Origin: Rubrivirga sp046845755
GTDB taxonomy: Bacteria > Bacteroidota > Rhodothermia > Rhodothermales > Rubricoccaceae
Assembly (NCBI RefSeq): GCF_046845755.1
Contig: NZ_CP177357.1
Coordinates: 1,736,001 to 1,800,000, forward strand
Length of the DNA stretch: 64,000 bases
Direction: 5' to 3'
This document shows, piece by piece, positions 45,841 through 54,153 of this stretch (position 1 is the stretch's first letter; each line of letters opens with the position of its first letter). The notes below the pieces were generated by a model that was not told the DNA's origin, did no database searches, and saw nothing but the letters and a program-made list of their open reading frames with translations. The position numbers and the translations under genes were made by a program.

Positions 45841-46758
45841 TCAGGCCGCGACGGCGGGGAACGGGGCCGACAGGGACTGCGCCCCATCACCTTCATGGGC
45901 GCGGCCCCAGGCCCGTGGCGGCGCGCCGAACTGGCGCCGGAACTCCCGACTGAACTGCGACGCGCTCGCGTACCCCACGGCGTACGCGGCCTCACTCACC
46001 GTCGCGCCCTGCCGGAGCCGGAGCGCGGCGTTGCCCAGCCGCATCGCCTTGACAAACTGGAGCGGGGCGTAGGTCGTGGCCTCCTTGAACCGGCGGTCGA
46101 ACGCCGACCGGCTCATCCCCGCGCGCCGCGCCAGGTCGTCGACCGAGATCGGCTCGTGGACGTGGTCGCGCACGTAGCCCACGACGCGGGCGATCTCCTG
46201 CCCCCCGCCGAGGTGGCCCCGGATGAACGCGCCGGCCTCGCCCTCCATCGCGGCGTAAAGGACTTCCCGGACGCGCCCCGGCCCCAGGACCCGGACGGCC
46301 TCGGGGCGGCCGAGGAGCTCGAGCATCCGCCCTAGCGCGTCCGCCAGCGCCACGTCCACCGGCGCGACCCCGAGCCCAATCGGATTGGCCGTGCCCGCCG
46401 CGGGCTCGGCGGACGTGCGAGCGGCCTGGCACGTGACGATCGTCTCGGCGGCGACGCGGCTCTCCAGGCTCACCATCAGCCCCAGGAGGGGCTCCTCGGG
46501 CGTCGCCGCCGGAACCTCCGTCTCGATGGGGATCGACATCGCCACGCACAAGGCCTGGCCGGCTTGGAACACGTGGGTGTCGCCCTGGAGGTACGCCCGC
46601 TTCGTCCCCTGCACGATGACGCACAGGCTCGGCGGGTACACGGCGCTCACGCGCGGGATGGGGCCGTCGGCCCGGAACAGCTGGACCCCGTCGAGCGGGG
46701 TGTCGAGGAGGCCCGGCGCGGGAAGGTGCCGGGCGACGAGGGCAGAGAGGTCGGTCAT
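45841..46758 (-). CDS. AraC-family transcriptional regulator
   Basis: A 305-residue activator with an N-terminal AraC_N cupin-type domain (about 25-155: FQAGQALCVAMSIPIETEVP) and a C-terminal double HTH: ISVDDLARRAGMSRSAFDRR (204-223) and ATVSEAAYAVGYASASQFSR (252-271). The class (AraC_N, COG1609-like YqhC type) often activates aldehyde-reductase genes. The divergent target is the SDR at 46932, 173 bases between starts, with an 8-bp inverted repeat in between. Confidence 0.93.
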   Translation of the reverse strand: MTDLSALVARHLPAPGLLDTPLDGVQLFRADGPIPRVSAVYPPSLCVIVQGTKRAYLQGDTHVFQAGQALCVAMSIPIETEVPAATPEEPLLGLMVSLESRVAAETIVTCQAARTSAEPAAGTANPIGLGVAPVDVALADALGRMLELLGRPEAVRVLGPGRVREVLYAAMEGEAGAFIRGHLGGGQEIARVVGYVRDHVHEPISVDDLARRAGMSRSAFDRRFKEATTYAPLQFVKAMRLGNAALRLRQGATVSEAAYAVGYASASQFSREFRRQFGAPPRAWGRAHEGDGAQSLSAPFPAVAA

Positions 46759-46780
46759 GTCGTAGTGTACCCCACGCGAC

Positions 46781-46813
46781 TGCCTGATCCGGCACGCTTG
46801 AGGGAATCAGGCA
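46781..46813. promoter_or_regulatory. Inverted repeat between araC-type gene and SDR
   Basis: TGCCTGAT (46781-46788) and ATCAGGCA (46806-46813) form a perfect 8-bp dyad with 17 bases between, centred about 40 bases before the AraC-type start. TTGAGG (46799-46804) inside it may be a -35 toward the SDR. Candidate binding site of the divergent regulator. Confidence 0.4.
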
Positions 46814-46931
46814 TGGATGGGGTGGAATGTGGAGCATCCAGACATGGGGTTACAGGGTATCGTGCACATCGCGCTGCGGCCGCCACCGGAGCATCCCCCG
46901 AACGCAGCGCACCGCACACCCCGTCAGACCC

Positions 46932-47900
46932 ATGAGCACAACGACATTCGGCCCGAAGGGCTGGACCCCCGACCGCCTCGACTCCCTCGAAGGCAAGACC
47001 TTCCTCATCACCGGCGCGAACGCTGGCGCCGGCTTCCAGGCGGCGCGGACGCTCCTCCAGAAAGACGCCACGGTCGTGATGCTCAACCGCTCGGTCGAGA
47101 AATCGCAGGCGGCGATCGCAGAGCTGAAGGACGAACTCGGCGCCGACGCCGACGTGTCGTTCATCCGCACGGACCTCGCCTCGCTGGCGAGTGTGCGCCA
47201 AGCCGCGGCCGAGGTCCTCCAGACCCTCCCCCGGATCGACGCGCTCGTCTGCAACGCCGCTATCGCCCAGGTGCCGACCCAGCGGCTCACCGAGGACGGC
47301 TTCGAGAGTCAGCTCGGCACGAACCACTACGGCCACTTCCTGCTCTGCGGCCTGCTGTTCGACCGCATCGAGGCATCGCACGGCCGGATCGTCGTCGTGG
47401 CCAGCCTCGGCTACAACATGGGGATCAAGACGATCCAGTTCGACGACATGAACTGGGACGAGGGCTACGCCGCGAACACCGTCTACTCGCAGAGCAAGCT
47501 GGCGCAGATGATGTTCGCCTACGAGCTCCAGGACCGGCTGGCCGCGGCGGTCCGGACCGACGTCGAGGTCTACGTCTGCCACCCCGGCTCGTCGGCGACG
47601 TCGCTTATCGCCACCAGCGGCAGCCGGACCATGCGGTTCATCTGGTGGCTCATGACCAAGACACCGATGGTCCAGACCGCCGAGAAGGGCTCGTGGCCGG
47701 AGGTCATGTGCGCGACCGAGGAGGGCCTGGAGCAGCGCGCGCTGTACGGCCCCACCGGACGGATGGAGTTTGTCGGCCCAGTCGGCAAGGGCACCCTCCA
47801 TCCCCACGCAACCGACAAGCCCGTCATGGAGCGGCTCTGGGAGGTCTCCGAGCAGGCGGTCGGGTTCGAGTGGGATCTCGTCTCCGAGCCCGCCGCCTAG
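46932..47900 (+). CDS. Protochlorophyllide reductase-like SDR oxidoreductase
   Basis: A 322-residue SDR with motif LITGANAGAG (25-34), NAAI near 113 and catalytic Y185/K189 (YSQSK). The long insertion and the CHPGSSATSL segment place it near retinol/protochlorophyllide-type SDRs (extended WWOX-like group) of unknown substrate. ATG 46932 fits the family start MSTTTFGPKGW. It is probably activated by the divergent AraC protein and co-transcribed with a membrane gene 8 bases later. Confidence 0.9.
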   Translation: MSTTTFGPKGWTPDRLDSLEGKTFLITGANAGAGFQAARTLLQKDATVVMLNRSVEKSQAAIAELKDELGADADVSFIRTDLASLASVRQAAAEVLQTLPRIDALVCNAAIAQVPTQRLTEDGFESQLGTNHYGHFLLCGLLFDRIEASHGRIVVVASLGYNMGIKTIQFDDMNWDEGYAANTVYSQSKLAQMMFAYELQDRLAAAVRTDVEVYVCHPGSSATSLIATSGSRTMRFIWWLMTKTPMVQTAEKGSWPEVMCATEEGLEQRALYGPTGRMEFVGPVGKGTLHPHATDKPVMERLWEVSEQAVGFEWDLVSEPAA

Positions 47901-47908
47901 CCACCATC

Positions 47909-48280
47909 ATGTCCACGTCTGGTCTCGTCGGAATCGCCCTGTCCGTCCTCGGCGCCATCGCCGCCGTGTTCCCCGACTGGTTCGGGCCGCTCACGGGCGC
48001 GCCCTCGGCAGACCTCTTCGAGACGGTCGAGCGCCGGGTGCGGGGCGGGATGCTGCTGGGGCTGGGGCTGTGCGTTGTCGCCATCCCCGCGCTCCGGCCC
48101 TGGTCCGTGAGCCTCCCCACGGCGCTGTTCTACTTCATGACCGGCGCGCTCGCGGCCCGGCTGCTCGGCCTGCTCGTCGACGGCACGGTCCCGAAGCAGT
48201 GGCTGATGGTTGCCATCGAGGCCGGGGTGATGACCATCGCCGCCGTCTGGCTGTGGCGCAGCGGCGGGGGCGGGCCCTGA
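47909..48280 (+). CDS. Four-helix membrane protein
   Basis: A 123-residue hydrophobic protein (GLVGIALSVLGAIAAVFPDW, GGMLLGLGLCVVAIPALRP, ALFYFMTGALAARLLGLLVD, WLMVAIEAGVMTIAAVWLW) with a conserved-looking DLFETVERRVRGG loop between the first two helices. It resembles DUF4345-type small membrane proteins, but this is not certain. The 8-base spacing makes it part of the SDR operon. Confidence 0.75.
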   Translation: MSTSGLVGIALSVLGAIAAVFPDWFGPLTGAPSADLFETVERRVRGGMLLGLGLCVVAIPALRPWSVSLPTALFYFMTGALAARLLGLLVDGTVPKQWLMVAIEAGVMTIAAVWLWRSGGGGP

Positions 48281-48332
48281 GCTTGGCGTGACGGGCTGCG
48301 GCCGCGGCGAGCCCGTCATCTGAGCGATGGGG

Positions 48333-49301
48333 TCAAGCGTCGGAGTCCGGAGTGCCTGCCGGCACCGGGAGGCGGGCGAGTCCGTCGCCGCCAATCGCCG
48401 CCACCTGCGGGCCGTGGAGCCGGAGCGCCTCGACGAACGCGCGGACGTAGGCCGGCTCCGCGCCCGCCCGCGTCGCCGCGTACCACCCGCGCCGGACGCC
48501 GGCGCCGGTCACGGGCACGGCTGCGAGCCCACCCTGCTGGAGGTACGGGTCTGCTGCCCACCGCGCCATCGCCGTGACCCCGAGCCCGGCCCGGACCATG
48601 CCGACGGCGCCCTCGGTCGAGAGCGGGACCGGCGTAATCCGCCCCGGCGTCGCCCCGGCCTCGGCCACGAGCGAGAGCACGCAGTCCCGCTCGGCGTGGT
48701 CGTGCCACACGAACACGTGCTCGCCGTCGAAGTCTGCGGGCTCGACGTGTGCTTGCCCCGCCCAGGCGTGGCCCTCGGGGACGATAGCGACGACCTCGTC
48801 CTCGAACAGCTCCACCAAGTCGAGGTCGTCGAACCCGGCCGTCGTCGCGACGAGCGCCACGTCCGCGGCGCGGTCGCGGAGCGCAACGCCGGGCCGCTCC
48901 GAGGCGCCCGCGGCGATCTCGACATCGACGAGCGGCCACGCCTGGCGGAACGCGCCGAGGACGGGCGGGAGCCAGTGGTACGTCGTGTAGCACTGGGCCG
49001 TCACGCGCAGCGTCCCGCTCCGGCCCGCCGCAAGCGCCGCGAGGTCGGCCTCGGCCCGGGCGACCTCGTCGAGCACGACGCGCGCCGAGTCCAGCACGCG
49101 CCCGCCCGCCTCGGTCAAGACGAGCGACCGGCCGCGCCGCTCGAACAAGCCGACGCCGAGCCGGTCCTCGACGTCGCGGAGCTGGTGCGAGAGCGCGGGC
49201 TGCGAGAGGGCGAGCCGGTCGGCCGCGGCCGTCAGCGTGCCTTCCTCCACGACGGCGCGAACCAGGCGGAGGTGACGGAGATCGAGTGTGCCGAAGTCCA
49301 T
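48333..49301 (-). CDS. LysR-family transcriptional regulator
   Basis: A 322-residue regulator: N-terminal winged HTH (about 1-60: LRHLRLVRAVVEEGTLTAAA, RLALSQPALSHQLRDVEDRL) and an effector-binding periplasmic-fold domain from about 90. It is divergent from a quinone-oxidoreductase gene with 87 bases between starts, the classical LysR-target layout. CCGAAT repeats in that gap may be its site. Confidence 0.94.
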   Translation of the reverse strand: MDFGTLDLRHLRLVRAVVEEGTLTAAADRLALSQPALSHQLRDVEDRLGVGLFERRGRSLVLTEAGGRVLDSARVVLDEVARAEADLAALAAGRSGTLRVTAQCYTTYHWLPPVLGAFRQAWPLVDVEIAAGASERPGVALRDRAADVALVATTAGFDDLDLVELFEDEVVAIVPEGHAWAGQAHVEPADFDGEHVFVWHDHAERDCVLSLVAEAGATPGRITPVPLSTEGAVGMVRAGLGVTAMARWAADPYLQQGGLAAVPVTGAGVRRGWYAATRAGAEPAYVRAFVEALRLHGPQVAAIGGDGLARLPVPAGTPDSDA

Positions 49302-49308
49302 GAGCGGT

Positions 49309-49345
49309 CCGAATGAGTTGGGTAACGAGAATCGATGGACCGAAT
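49309..49345. promoter_or_regulatory. Direct CCGAAT repeats in the LysR divergent region
   Basis: CCGAAT occurs at 49309-49314 and 49340-49345, 31 bases apart (three helical turns), flanked by GGTCC and GGACC. This fits side-by-side binding of a tetrameric LysR protein between its own gene and the oxidoreductase. Confidence 0.35.
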
Positions 49346-49388
49346 AAACGGACGGTCGGTTCCAGGCTCAACACACCCCACTGCTCTG

Positions 49389-50417
49389 ATGCCCGACCAG
49401 ACTATGACCGCCGTCGTCCTCGAAGACTTTGGCGACCCCGACGCTTTCCGCGAGACGACGCTCGACACGCCAACGCCCGGCCTCGGGCAGGTCCTCGTTC
49501 GCGTCGAGGCCACGAGCGTGAACCCCGTCGACTACAAGATCCGGAGCGGGGCCGCCGCCGCCCTCGCACCCGATGAGCCCCGCATCCTACACATGGACGT
49601 GGCCGGGACCGTCGCCGACGTCGGTGAGGGCGTGACTGCATTCGCCATCGGCGATGACGTGTTCGGATGTGCCGGCGGCATCGCCGGGGCCGAGGGCCCG
49701 CTCCAGGGTGCGCTCGCCGACTTTATGGTCTGCGACCCCGACCTGCTGGCGCCGAAGCCTGTTTCGCTCTCGTTCCGCGAAGCGGCCGCGCTCCCGCTCG
49801 TCTGGCTGACGGCGTGGGAGGGGCTGGCCTGGACGAAGACGTCGGTGAATGAGGGCGACCGCGTGCTCGTCTACGGCGGGACCGGCGGCGTCGGCCACAT
49901 GGCCGTCCAACTCGCCAAGGCCCTCGGCGCCGAGGTCACGGCCACGGCCTCGTCCGATGCCAAGCGCCAGACGGCGAAGGATCTGGGCGCCGATCACGTG
50001 TCGGACTACCGCACCGAGTCGACCGAGGCGCTCGTGGAGCGTGTGACGGGCGGGGCCGGATTCGACGTCGTCTTCGACACCGTCGGCGGCGACAACATCG
50101 CGACGGCCTTTGAGGCGGCGCGAACGAACGGCCACGTCGTCACGACGACCTCGAGCCAGCCGCTCGACCTCAGCCCGATGCACCAGAAGGGCCTCTCGCT
50201 CCACGTCGTGTTCATGCTCCTGCCGATGCTGACGGGCGTGGATCGTGCGCGTCACGGCGAGGCGCTCCGCTACGCCGCCGAGCTCGTCGCCGCCGGCCAG
50301 CTCCGCCCCCTCCTCGACGACCAGCGCTTCGGGCTGTTCGACGCCGAGGCGGCCCACGCCCACGCCGAGTCGGGCGACGTCGTCGGCAAGGTGACGCTCG
50401 CCCGCGACGACGCCTGA
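49389..50417 (+). CDS. Quinone oxidoreductase-like NADP-dependent dehydrogenase (zinc-independent MDR)
   Basis: A 342-residue medium-chain dehydrogenase of the quinone oxidoreductase group. It has GTVADVGEGVTAFAIGDDVF and the nucleotide motif YGGTGGVGHMAVQLAK (162-177), and no catalytic zinc cysteines. Members reduce quinones or alpha,beta-unsaturated carbonyls with NADPH. ATG 49389 gives MPDQTMTAVV; a second ATG five codons later is equally possible. Probably regulated by the divergent LysR protein. The DUF4437 gene follows after 29 bases. Confidence 0.92.
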   Translation: MPDQTMTAVVLEDFGDPDAFRETTLDTPTPGLGQVLVRVEATSVNPVDYKIRSGAAAALAPDEPRILHMDVAGTVADVGEGVTAFAIGDDVFGCAGGIAGAEGPLQGALADFMVCDPDLLAPKPVSLSFREAAALPLVWLTAWEGLAWTKTSVNEGDRVLVYGGTGGVGHMAVQLAKALGAEVTATASSDAKRQTAKDLGADHVSDYRTESTEALVERVTGGAGFDVVFDTVGGDNIATAFEAARTNGHVVTTTSSQPLDLSPMHQKGLSLHVVFMLLPMLTGVDRARHGEALRYAAELVAAGQLRPLLDDQRFGLFDAEAAHAHAESGDVVGKVTLARDDA

Positions 50418-50446
50418 CGCCGCTCCTCACCGATTCCACCCCACCC

Positions 50447-51301
50447 ATGCGACCTCTCTTCCTGATCCCACTCGCCCTTTGCCTCGGGGCCTCCGCCAGC
50501 GCGCAGGACGCGCCGGTCGGCGCGGCGACCGTCGTCCCGTACGCCGAGGTCGAGTGGAGCCCGCTCAACCCCGCCCGCGGCGACGCCAGCCCCCGCGCGG
50601 GCGCGCTCTGGGGCGACCGCACCGGCACCGGCCCGTCGGGCTTCTTGGTCCAGTTCGCCGACGGCTTCTCGTCGCCGCCCCACATCCACAACGTCACCTA
50701 CCGCGGCGTCGTGATCCGGGGCCTGGTCCACAACGACGACCCGGACGCGGCGGAGATGTGGATGCCGCCGGGCTCGTACTGGACGCAGCCCGCCGGAGAG
50801 ACCCACGTCACCGCCGCCGACGCCGCCGCGAATCTGGCCTACATCGAGATCCAGGAGGGGCCGTACCTCGTCCAGCCGACGGACAAGGCGTTCGACGACG
50901 GCGAGCGGCCGGTCAACGTGGACGCGACCAACCTCGTCTGGCTCGACTCCGCGACTGTCTCGTGGATTAGCCCGTCCGGCGCCGCCGACGGCCCCGAGGC
51001 CGCCGTCCTCTGGGGCGACCCGCGCGACGACGAGCCGAGCGGCACCCTTCTCAAACTCCCGGCCGGGGCGGCGGCCACGGTCCACGGACTCGGACAGACG
51101 CTCCGCGCCGTCGTGGTCCAGGGACGCGCCGCCTACGGGGCGCCAAGCGCCGACGACGCGACCCCGCTTGAACCAGGCAGCTACGTCGGCTCCCAAGGCC
51201 CGTCGGCGCACGCGTTCGCGTGTGAAGCCAGCGAGCCGTGCGTCGTCTACGTCCGCGCCGAGGGTGGCTTCCACGTCCTCCCGTCCCCCACCGGCAGGTA
51301 A
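50447..51301 (+). CDS. Exported DUF4437 cupin protein
   Basis: A 284-residue protein with signal peptide MRPLFLIPLALCLGASASA (cleavage about 19-20) and two cupin-like repeats of DUF4437: GDRTGTGPSGFLVQFADGF with SSPPHIHNVTYRGVVIRG, and a second copy GDPRDDEPSGTLLKLPAG with ATVHGLGQTLRAVVVQG. PHIHN in the first repeat probably binds metal, while the second repeat has lost most histidines. Periplasmic; function unknown. It may be co-transcribed with the quinone oxidoreductase. Confidence 0.85.
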   Translation: MRPLFLIPLALCLGASASAQDAPVGAATVVPYAEVEWSPLNPARGDASPRAGALWGDRTGTGPSGFLVQFADGFSSPPHIHNVTYRGVVIRGLVHNDDPDAAEMWMPPGSYWTQPAGETHVTAADAAANLAYIEIQEGPYLVQPTDKAFDDGERPVNVDATNLVWLDSATVSWISPSGAADGPEAAVLWGDPRDDEPSGTLLKLPAGAAATVHGLGQTLRAVVVQGRAAYGAPSADDATPLEPGSYVGSQGPSAHAFACEASEPCVVYVRAEGGFHVLPSPTGR

Positions 51302-51341
51302 CCCCTCCGTCATCCCTCCCCTCAGCTATACCCCTGAACCC

Positions 51342-52187
51342 ATGACCTACGACACCTTCACCACCTTCAACGTCGAGACCGACGACGGCATCGCCTGGGT
51401 CACCTTCGACTACGGCCCCGTGAACATCCAGGGCCTGCCCATGCTGGCCGACCTCGACATGCTGGCCCAGAAGCTGGAAGCCGACCGCGAGATCAAAGTC
51501 GTCGTGTTCCAGTCGGCCAACGACGAGGTCTTCGTCGCACACGCTGACACCAACTTCCTCAAGGACATGTCGGACATCTCGGTCCCACGTGGCGAGGTGA
51601 AGCTCCTGGACCTCCAGCGGGTGCTGGAGCGGATCAGCAAGGTGCCCCAGGCGACTATTGCCAAGATCGAGGGGTTCGCGCGCGGCGGCGGCCACGAGTT
51701 CGCGCTCGCCTGCGACATGCGCTTCGCGGCGCGCGGCAAGGCGACGTTTATGCAGATGGAAGTCGCGATGGGCATCCTGCCGTGCGGCGGCGGCGCCTCG
51801 CGCATGGCCCGCCAGACGGGCCTCGGCCGCGCCCTCGAGATCATCCTGAGCGCCCAGGACTTCGACGCCGACCAGGCCGAGGCCTACGGGACCGTCAACC
51901 GGGCGCTCGACCCCGACGAGATCGGCCCGTTCGTCGATAGTCTCGCCCGCCGCATCGCGCGGTGGCCTGCCGAGTCGATCAACGCCTGCAAACAGGCCGT
52001 CTACGCCTCCGTCGACCTGCCCATCGAGGAGGCGCTGAAGGAGGAGGCCTACTGGCTCTACCAGGCGACAAGCCAGACCCCGGCGCTCAAGCGCTTCACG
52101 TCGGCCGACGAGGGCGGCCTCCAGTTCGACATGGAGAACCAGCGCACCTGGAACGACTTGGTCGTGAACGTGCAGGAGATCCAGTAA
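51342..52187 (+). CDS. Enoyl-CoA hydratase/isomerase family protein
   Basis: A 281-residue crotonase-fold protein. The oxyanion-hole strand GFARGGGHEFALACDMRF (112-129 region) and the MEVAMGILPCGGGASRMAR element with the catalytic glutamate position are visible. The first catalytic glutamate region is less canonical, and FVAHADTNFLKDM resembles group members of unclear substrate. It hydrates or isomerises acyl-CoA. The start ATG 51342 lies 40 bases after the DUF4437 stop behind a C/T-rich leader. Confidence 0.88.
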   Translation: MTYDTFTTFNVETDDGIAWVTFDYGPVNIQGLPMLADLDMLAQKLEADREIKVVVFQSANDEVFVAHADTNFLKDMSDISVPRGEVKLLDLQRVLERISKVPQATIAKIEGFARGGGHEFALACDMRFAARGKATFMQMEVAMGILPCGGGASRMARQTGLGRALEIILSAQDFDADQAEAYGTVNRALDPDEIGPFVDSLARRIARWPAESINACKQAVYASVDLPIEEALKEEAYWLYQATSQTPALKRFTSADEGGLQFDMENQRTWNDLVVNVQEIQ

Positions 52188-52219
52188 CGCGCCCTCTACC
52201 ACGACCACGGAGCCAGACG

Positions 52220-53224
52220 ATGATCCCGCAACCGGACACCGATTCGACGACGGCGGAGCCGGGCGAGAGCCGCGGCTTCCGCCCGCTCAACCGCGGCTAC
52301 CGCTCGGTTTTCCGGCCGGAGCGGCTCACGCTCGGGCTCGTCGTGCCCATCGAGGGCTCGCCGTCGCCGGTGCCGACGATGGAGCGCCACCTCGAGCGCG
52401 CCCGGCTGGCCGAGCGGCTCGGGTTCGCTGCGCTCTGGCTCCGCGACGTGCCCTTCAACGTGCCGTCGTTCGGCGACGCGGGCCACCTCTTCGACCCGTT
52501 CGTCTACCTCGGCCTGCTCGCCGGGCAGACCGACCGGATCGCGCTCGGCGTCGCCAGCATCGTGCTCCCGCTCCGGCACCCCGCGCACGTCGCCAAGGCC
52601 GCCGCCAGCGCCGACGTGCTCTCCGGCGGTCGGTTGCTCCTGGGCATCGCCTCCGGCGACCGGCCCGACGAGTACCCCGCCCTCGCCGAGCCCTTCGAAA
52701 AACGGGGCGAGCGGTTCCGCGAGTCGTACGCCTACCTCCGAACCATGGCTGAGGCTGCCCCGGCGTTCCAGAACGGGTACGGCCGCGTCGGCGGCGGGAT
52801 GGACCTGTTGCCCAAGCCGACGGCCGGGCGGCTCCCGCTCCTGGTCACCGGGAGCAGCCGCCAGTCGCCTGGGTGGGTGGCTGGGCACGGCGACGGGTGG
52901 ATGACGTACCCGCGCCCGGTCGGCGCCCAGGCCCAGGCCGTCCGCGAGTACCGCGATCGCGTGCGTGCGTCGGGCGCGTTCGACAAGCCCGTCATGCAGC
53001 CGCTCTACGTCGACCTCGACGGCGACCCCGACGCCCCGCCGCGCCCGCTCCACCTCGGGATGCGGTCGGGCGTGCGCGCGCTCGCGGCCTACCTCGAATC
53101 GCTGGAGGCGGCCGGCGTCAACCACGTTGCGCTCAACCTCCGGTTCAACCGGGCCGACGTCGAAGACACTGTCAGCCGCCTGGCCGACGACCTCCTGCCC
53201 CGCTTCCCCACCCCCAGTCCCTGA
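52220..53224 (+). CDS. Luciferase-like (LLM class) flavin oxidoreductase
   Basis: A 334-residue TIM-barrel flavin-dependent oxidoreductase. It starts with the pattern RLTLGLVVPIEGSP and has LAERLGFAALWLRDVPF, LGVASIVLPLRHPAHVAKAA, and GGRLLLGIASGDRPDEY, the usual LLM elements. It uses FMN or F420; the cofactor is not decidable, and F420 genes are not seen. ATG 52220 is chosen because codons upstream lie over the previous gene. The SDR gene starts 1 base after its stop. Confidence 0.9.
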   Translation: MIPQPDTDSTTAEPGESRGFRPLNRGYRSVFRPERLTLGLVVPIEGSPSPVPTMERHLERARLAERLGFAALWLRDVPFNVPSFGDAGHLFDPFVYLGLLAGQTDRIALGVASIVLPLRHPAHVAKAAASADVLSGGRLLLGIASGDRPDEYPALAEPFEKRGERFRESYAYLRTMAEAAPAFQNGYGRVGGGMDLLPKPTAGRLPLLVTGSSRQSPGWVAGHGDGWMTYPRPVGAQAQAVREYRDRVRASGAFDKPVMQPLYVDLDGDPDAPPRPLHLGMRSGVRALAAYLESLEAAGVNHVALNLRFNRADVEDTVSRLADDLLPRFPTPSP

Positions 53225-53225
53225 C

Positions 53226-54059
53226 ATGTCCAAGACCCTCCTCATCACCGGCTCGACGGACGGCATCGGGCTCGAGACCGCCCGGCGATTGGTCGCCGAC
53301 GGCCACCATGTGCTCCTCCACGGCCGGAACGCCGACAAGCTCGCCCGCGTCGAGGCGGAGCTGTCGGCTTTGGGCACCGTCGAGAGCTACTCCGCCGACC
53401 TGGCCGATTTCGCCGAGGTTGAGGCGCTGGCCGACGCCGTGGCGGAGCGGCACGACCGGCTCGACGTGCTCATCAACAACGCGGGCGTCTATTCCACGGC
53501 CCACCCCGTCACGGCCGACGGGCTGGACGTGCGGTTCGCGGTCAACACGGTCGCGCCTTACCTCCTGACGCGGCGGCTCCTGCCGCTGCTCGCGTCCGAC
53601 GGGCGCGTCGTCAACCTGTCGTCGGCGGCCCAGGCGCCGGTCGACCTGGACGCGCTCGCGGGCCGTGCGCGGCTGGGCGACGGCCCAGCGTATGCCCAGA
53701 GCAAGCTGGCGCTGACGGCATGGTCGCGGCACCTCGCCGGGGAGCTCGGCCCGGACGGCCCGGTCGTGGTCTCCGTCAACCCCGGGTCGCTTCTGGGAAC
53801 GAAGATGGTGAAGGAGGCCTTCGGTATGGCGGGCAAGGACGTTGGCATCGGCGCCGACATCCTGGTCCGAGCGGCGCTGTCCGAGGAGTTCGCGGCCGCG
53901 TCCGGTCGGTACTTCGACAATGACGCGGGCCGGTTCGCCCCGCCCCACCCGGACGCGCTCGACGGCCAGAAGGCGCAGGCGATCGTCCGCGCCATCGAAG
54001 CGGTGCTGGCGGCGCACGGTGCGGGCCGCTCTGGCGCTCCCGCAACAGCGGCCTCTTAA
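53226..54059 (+). CDS. Short-chain dehydrogenase/reductase
   Basis: A 277-residue SDR: cofactor motif TGSTDGIG (8-15), NNAG, and catalytic Y156/K160 (YAQSK). The sequence HGRNADKLARVEAELSALG after the second strand points to NADP(H) (R in place of D). Substrate unknown, with a retinol dehydrogenase-like C-terminus. It is coupled to the LLM oxidoreductase by a 1-base gap, so the two may act on one substrate. Confidence 0.91.
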   Translation: MSKTLLITGSTDGIGLETARRLVADGHHVLLHGRNADKLARVEAELSALGTVESYSADLADFAEVEALADAVAERHDRLDVLINNAGVYSTAHPVTADGLDVRFAVNTVAPYLLTRRLLPLLASDGRVVNLSSAAQAPVDLDALAGRARLGDGPAYAQSKLALTAWSRHLAGELGPDGPVVVSVNPGSLLGTKMVKEAFGMAGKDVGIGADILVRAALSEEFAAASGRYFDNDAGRFAPPHPDALDGQKAQAIVRAIEAVLAAHGAGRSGAPATAAS

Positions 54060-54153
54060 TCGCCTACGTCTCCCTGCGGCGCCGGCATGATGCCCGATCG
54101 CCCCCCGCGAGCGGGCTCTAAGTGGGATCTTCCCGTCTCCCCGGCCCCGGTCC

